DNA of 64,000 nucleotides from Nitrososphaeria archaeon (lineage in GTDB: Archaea; Thermoproteota; Nitrososphaeria; Geothermarchaeales; JDFR-13). Shown in pieces: positions 61,723-64,000 of the stretch. The DNA lies in NCBI GenBank assembly GCA_026982095.1, contig JALSHT010000006.1, positions 165,607 to 229,606 of the forward strand. Direction: 5' to 3'. A program made the position numbers and the translations under genes. The notes beneath the pieces are model-generated. The model was not told the DNA's origin. It saw nothing but the letters and a program-made list of their open reading frames with translations, and did not search any database. The stretch's first letter is position 1, and every line of letters begins with the position of its first letter.

Positions 61723-62815
61723 TGCCCAGGATCACGCTGAACACGTACAGTATCTTTCTACTTGTAGATAGTGGGGTTATATCATTTAGTGGCCTAACAC
61801 TTCTCCCCCCACTCATCATATAGAAGAATATTATTATCGCCGCGAAAGCCACGAATCCTATTAAAACCATTAGTAGAATAGCTATGAGAGTTATCGTTTT
61901 ATGTCTCTCCTCGCCGAAGACGGCTCTTGCAAGATGCCCCCCGTCTAGTTGCCATGCTGGTATGAGGTTTAGACCTGTTATCAGCATCCCTAGAACTGCT
62001 ACAAATGATATTGGGTCTAATAGTATTATTGAGTCTGGTGGGATATCTCTAAAAGTATATAGGAGTTTTATGTAGAGCCATGGAACTGGGAATGGTATCG
62101 GGTCTCTCCCAAGTTTCCCAAGAAATTCTTGGTACTCCTCTTGTGTAAGAACCGGTGTATGTGGTATTGAGTAGAATAGTATGAGGAAGGTGGGTATTAA
62201 ACCTGCTAATGGCCCTGCGAGACCGATATCGAATAGGCTATCCCTGTTATTGGGGGGTTCCCTCTGGCTGATTACTGCTCCAAATGTGGGTATAAATCCG
62301 GGTACACCCGGTATTCCGGGGATGAAGTAGGGCATTGAGGCGTCAACACCGTATCTCCTGATCATGACTAGGTGGCCGAGTTCATGGATCCCGATTATCG
62401 ATAGGAGACCCACGGTGTAGAGGAGGCCTGTTAGGATGGGGGTGTATGCCGGTATCAGTTCATATAGTAGTGGTGACTGGGTCTTGAAATATGCATCTAT
62501 CACTATCACTGTAAGCGTGACTATGAAGAGGATTAGTGGTTTTCTACTCGGTTTAGACTGGGTGAGGGGATACCTGTTTATTATCAGTTCCACCTTGGAA
62601 GGGCTTAACTCTCGGGTGAAGGCTATGTATCCAACCTTCTTCAGGTTATTCACGTAGTTCATAAACCTGTCTCGAAAGTCGTCTGTATATGTTACTATAA
62701 ACCTAGGGTATCCATAATATATCTGCATATCCTCTACATCAAAGTATTTATAGGTTATCTCCTCTATGGTCTGGACATCGTAGGGGAAACTTGATACCTC
62801 CTCCATATAAACCAC
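61691..62815 (-). CDS. Site-2 protease family metalloprotease (M50)
   Basis: A 374-residue membrane protease. After an N-terminal soluble domain (about 1-90) come the first helix, IIGIHELGHLVM (HExxH zinc motif), FIPTFGAVISQREPPNN, FDIGLAGPLAGLIPTF and WQLDGGHLARAV (zinc Asp/LDG motif). It resembles the EGY-type branch with an extra soluble domain. Substrate unknown. Confidence 0.9.
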   Translation of the reverse strand: MVYMEEVSSFPYDVQTIEEITYKYFDVEDMQIYYGYPRFIVTYTDDFRDRFMNYVNNLKKVGYIAFTRELSPSKVELIINRYPLTQSKPSRKPLILFIVTLTVIVIDAYFKTQSPLLYELIPAYTPILTGLLYTVGLLSIIGIHELGHLVMIRRYGVDASMPYFIPGIPGVPGFIPTFGAVISQREPPNNRDSLFDIGLAGPLAGLIPTFLILFYSIPHTPVLTQEEYQEFLGKLGRDPIPFPVPWLYIKLLYTFRDIPPDSIILLDPISFVAVLGMLITGLNLIPAWQLDGGHLARAVFGEERHKTITLIAILLMVLIGFVAFAAIIIFFYMMSGGRSVRPLNDITPLSTSRKILYVFSVILGITLLPIPLGI

Positions 62816-62886
62816 TTCCCTATCTCTAGACTGGCATCTAACCTCTTAAACAATATAATTGCCTATCAAACCAATAATTATATACC

Positions 62887-63372
62887 GTGAGCAGAAGCAT
62901 CGAGTATAAGGTGGAGAGGGTTAGATATGATGAACTGGGTGTAGTCAAGGCTCTTAATGAGGCTCTTCTCCCTGAGAACTACCCCATGTACTTCTATGAA
63001 AACCTGTTTAAGAGTTGGGGTGATGCTTTCCTAGTTGCAAAGGTTGATGGGGAGATAGTTGGATATGTGATGTGTAGGGTGGAGAAGGAGTTTAGGTTGG
63101 AGCTTCCAATCAGGATTCTAAAGGTTGGACATATAGTGTCCATAGCGGTGAAGCCTGAGTATAGGAGGATGGGTATAGGGAGATCCCTTATGGAGAGGGC
63201 GGTGAAGACGTTGTTTGATATGTATGGGGTGGAATACGTGTATCTCGAGGTTAGAGTTAGTAATGAGGCGGCCATTAAGTTCTATGAGAAGCTTGGTTTT
63301 AAAATTACTCGGAGGGTATCTGGATACTACAGGGATGGTGAGGATGCATATATAATGAGACTAGATAAGTAG
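62887..63372 (+). CDS. RimI/Ard1-like N-alpha-acetyltransferase
   Basis: A 161-residue GNAT: IVSIAVKPEYRRMGIGRSLM (acetyl-CoA loop), YVYLEVRVSNEAAIKFYEKLGF and the typical RRVSGYYRDGEDAYIM ending. Archaeal Ard1-like enzymes acetylate protein N-termini. The start is GTG 62887. Confidence 0.9.
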   Translation: MSRSIEYKVERVRYDELGVVKALNEALLPENYPMYFYENLFKSWGDAFLVAKVDGEIVGYVMCRVEKEFRLELPIRILKVGHIVSIAVKPEYRRMGIGRSLMERAVKTLFDMYGVEYVYLEVRVSNEAAIKFYEKLGFKITRRVSGYYRDGEDAYIMRLDK

Positions 63373-63379
63373 ATATTCT

Positions 63380-64000
63380 ATGGCTACAATATATGAAGTC
63401 ATTCTCCTCCTAGTAGAGATACAGATCTTCACGGTATCTGGGGCGTTGGCTCCCGGCCCTCTATCAATGGCTACCCTGGGGGCTGGGTTGAAGAGAGGTT
63501 GGAGAGCGGGCTTGTATGCCGCTACTGGTCACCTGATAGTTGAGCTGCCAATATTCTTCTCTATAGCTGTTGGCCTCCTCACTATTGAGTCTATCGTTGA
63601 GATTGAGAGTGTATTGCTAGGGATTGGCGGGTCATACCTTATATATATTGGGTATACGCAGGCTAGGATGTCGGATGTTGAGTTCAGGGCTCTGGAGGAG
63701 GCGAGACATCCTATTCTGATAGGTATGATGTTCAGCCTATTCAATCCATACTTCATCCTGTGGTGGGTAGCTCTTGGAAGCGTATTCATATATGACTCTA
63801 TAAAGCTTCTTGGATTCTACTCATTACCCCTAGTATATGTCGCCCATGTATGGATGGACTATGCCTGGCTGACCCTGCTATCGTTCATTGCAGGGGAGGG
63901 GGCAACCAGGTTTGGAGGCAGGCTGATAAGGTATGTAAATATTGTCTTGGGGCTTCTCTTAATCGGGATGGGAATATCCTTCCTATTAAGCGCTCTCAAT
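63380..64000 (+). CDS. LysE-type translocator, C-terminus beyond the window
   Basis: An open frame of 207 codons without a stop. VSGALAPGPLSMATLGAGLKRGWRAG shows the conserved PGP and G-rich first loop of LysE/RhtB exporters; four to six hydrophobic helices follow, including LLLIGMGISFLL at the edge. It probably exports amino acids. It follows the acetyltransferase gene by seven bases. Confidence 0.85.
   Translation, partial: MATIYEVILLLVEIQIFTVSGALAPGPLSMATLGAGLKRGWRAGLYAATGHLIVELPIFFSIAVGLLTIESIVEIESVLLGIGGSYLIYIGYTQARMSDVEFRALEEARHPILIGMMFSLFNPYFILWWVALGSVFIYDSIKLLGFYSLPLVYVAHVWMDYAWLTLLSFIAGEGATRFGGRLIRYVNIVLGLLLIGMGISFLLSALN

Noticed and set aside
1..64000. CRISPR array, insertion sequence or provirus
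   Set aside because: No regular direct repeats, transposase, integrase or capsid genes are visible; gene content is housekeeping throughout.

Overview
This 64 kb window looks like the chromosome of a hyperthermophilic archaeon of the Thermoproteota/TACK group. The reasons are ribosomal protein S26e, class I LysRS, archaeal-type ArgRS, ProRS, TyrRS and GlyRS, eIF1/SUI1, Trm5, Hjc, a two-CXXC protein disulfide oxidoreductase, a family B DNA polymerase, a KMSK-variant ArgRS, an intron-bearing tRNA, and very GC-rich stable RNAs inside an otherwise AT-leaning, AGG/ATA-rich genome. Packing is extreme: nearly every gene abuts or overlaps its neighbour, and about ten convergent pairs overlap at their 3' ends. 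No insertion sequence, integrase, CRISPR array or prophage is visible. I cannot name the species.

Layout. 1-7.5 kb: an N-succinylamino-acid racemase-like enolase plus GNAT pair, triosephosphate isomerase, tRNA-Arg(CCG), ArgRS, a solitary m5C DNA methyltransferase, a SPOUT-fold protein, a candidate C/D box sRNA and a DUF763 protein. 7.5-13.4 kb: a type IV pilus operon (two small pilin-like proteins, a 686-residue pilin-like protein, secretion ATPase, TadC-like membrane protein), followed by a second, nearly identical tRNA-Arg(GCG). 13.5-25.3 kb: LysRS, ProRS, a degenerate NAD(P)HX dehydratase-like protein, an ECF S-component plus DUF4430 pair, S26e, regulators, DUF92, PyrE and a bacterial-type GAPDH. 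25.3-31.3 kb: prenyl synthase, a CcmF-like membrane protein, an ATP-NAD kinase-family protein, a tRNA-Gln that appears to contain two introns, a radical SAM protein and a 2-hydroxyacid dehydrogenase.

31.3-38.9 kb holds what I consider the most interesting system: an MBL-fold protein followed by three translationally overlapping genes. They encode a short, hinge-less SMC ATPase with Smc5/Smc6-like signature motifs, a kleisin-like protein and a tandem winged-helix (KITE/MAGE-like) protein. This would be a minimal archaeal Smc5/6-like complex. A large Lhr-type helicase faces it. 39-46.4 kb: glutamate dehydrogenase, a TrmB regulator with a palindrome over its start codon, phosphoglycerate kinase, a Trm112-like protein, a CPBP protease, a tiny zinc ribbon, SUI1, Trm5 and a disulfide oxidoreductase.

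46.4-52 kb is a replication operon: a family B polymerase whose three exonuclease motifs are degraded, a DHH-family RecJ/Cdc45-like protein, and an ATP-dependent DNA ligase. The only long gene-free stretch follows it (about 550 bases). It holds a GC-rich, deeply nested structure closed by a perfect 26-bp stem, best explained as an unrecognised structured RNA. 52-64 kb: a six-hairpin glycosidase-like protein, TyrRS, SurE, geranylgeranyl reductase, a phosphodiesterase, tRNA-Thr(CGT), Hjc, a JAMM protease, GlyRS, a Cys-rich protein, DUF99, a LarA-like protein, a site-2 protease, a RimI-like acetyltransferase and the start of a LysE-type exporter.

Glycolytic genes (tpi, gap, pgk) are scattered rather than clustered, and five aminoacyl-tRNA synthetases and four tRNA genes fall within the window. 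Start codons were chosen from family N-termini, Shine-Dalgarno-like GGTG/GGAGG motifs and TATA spacing. No database search was run.
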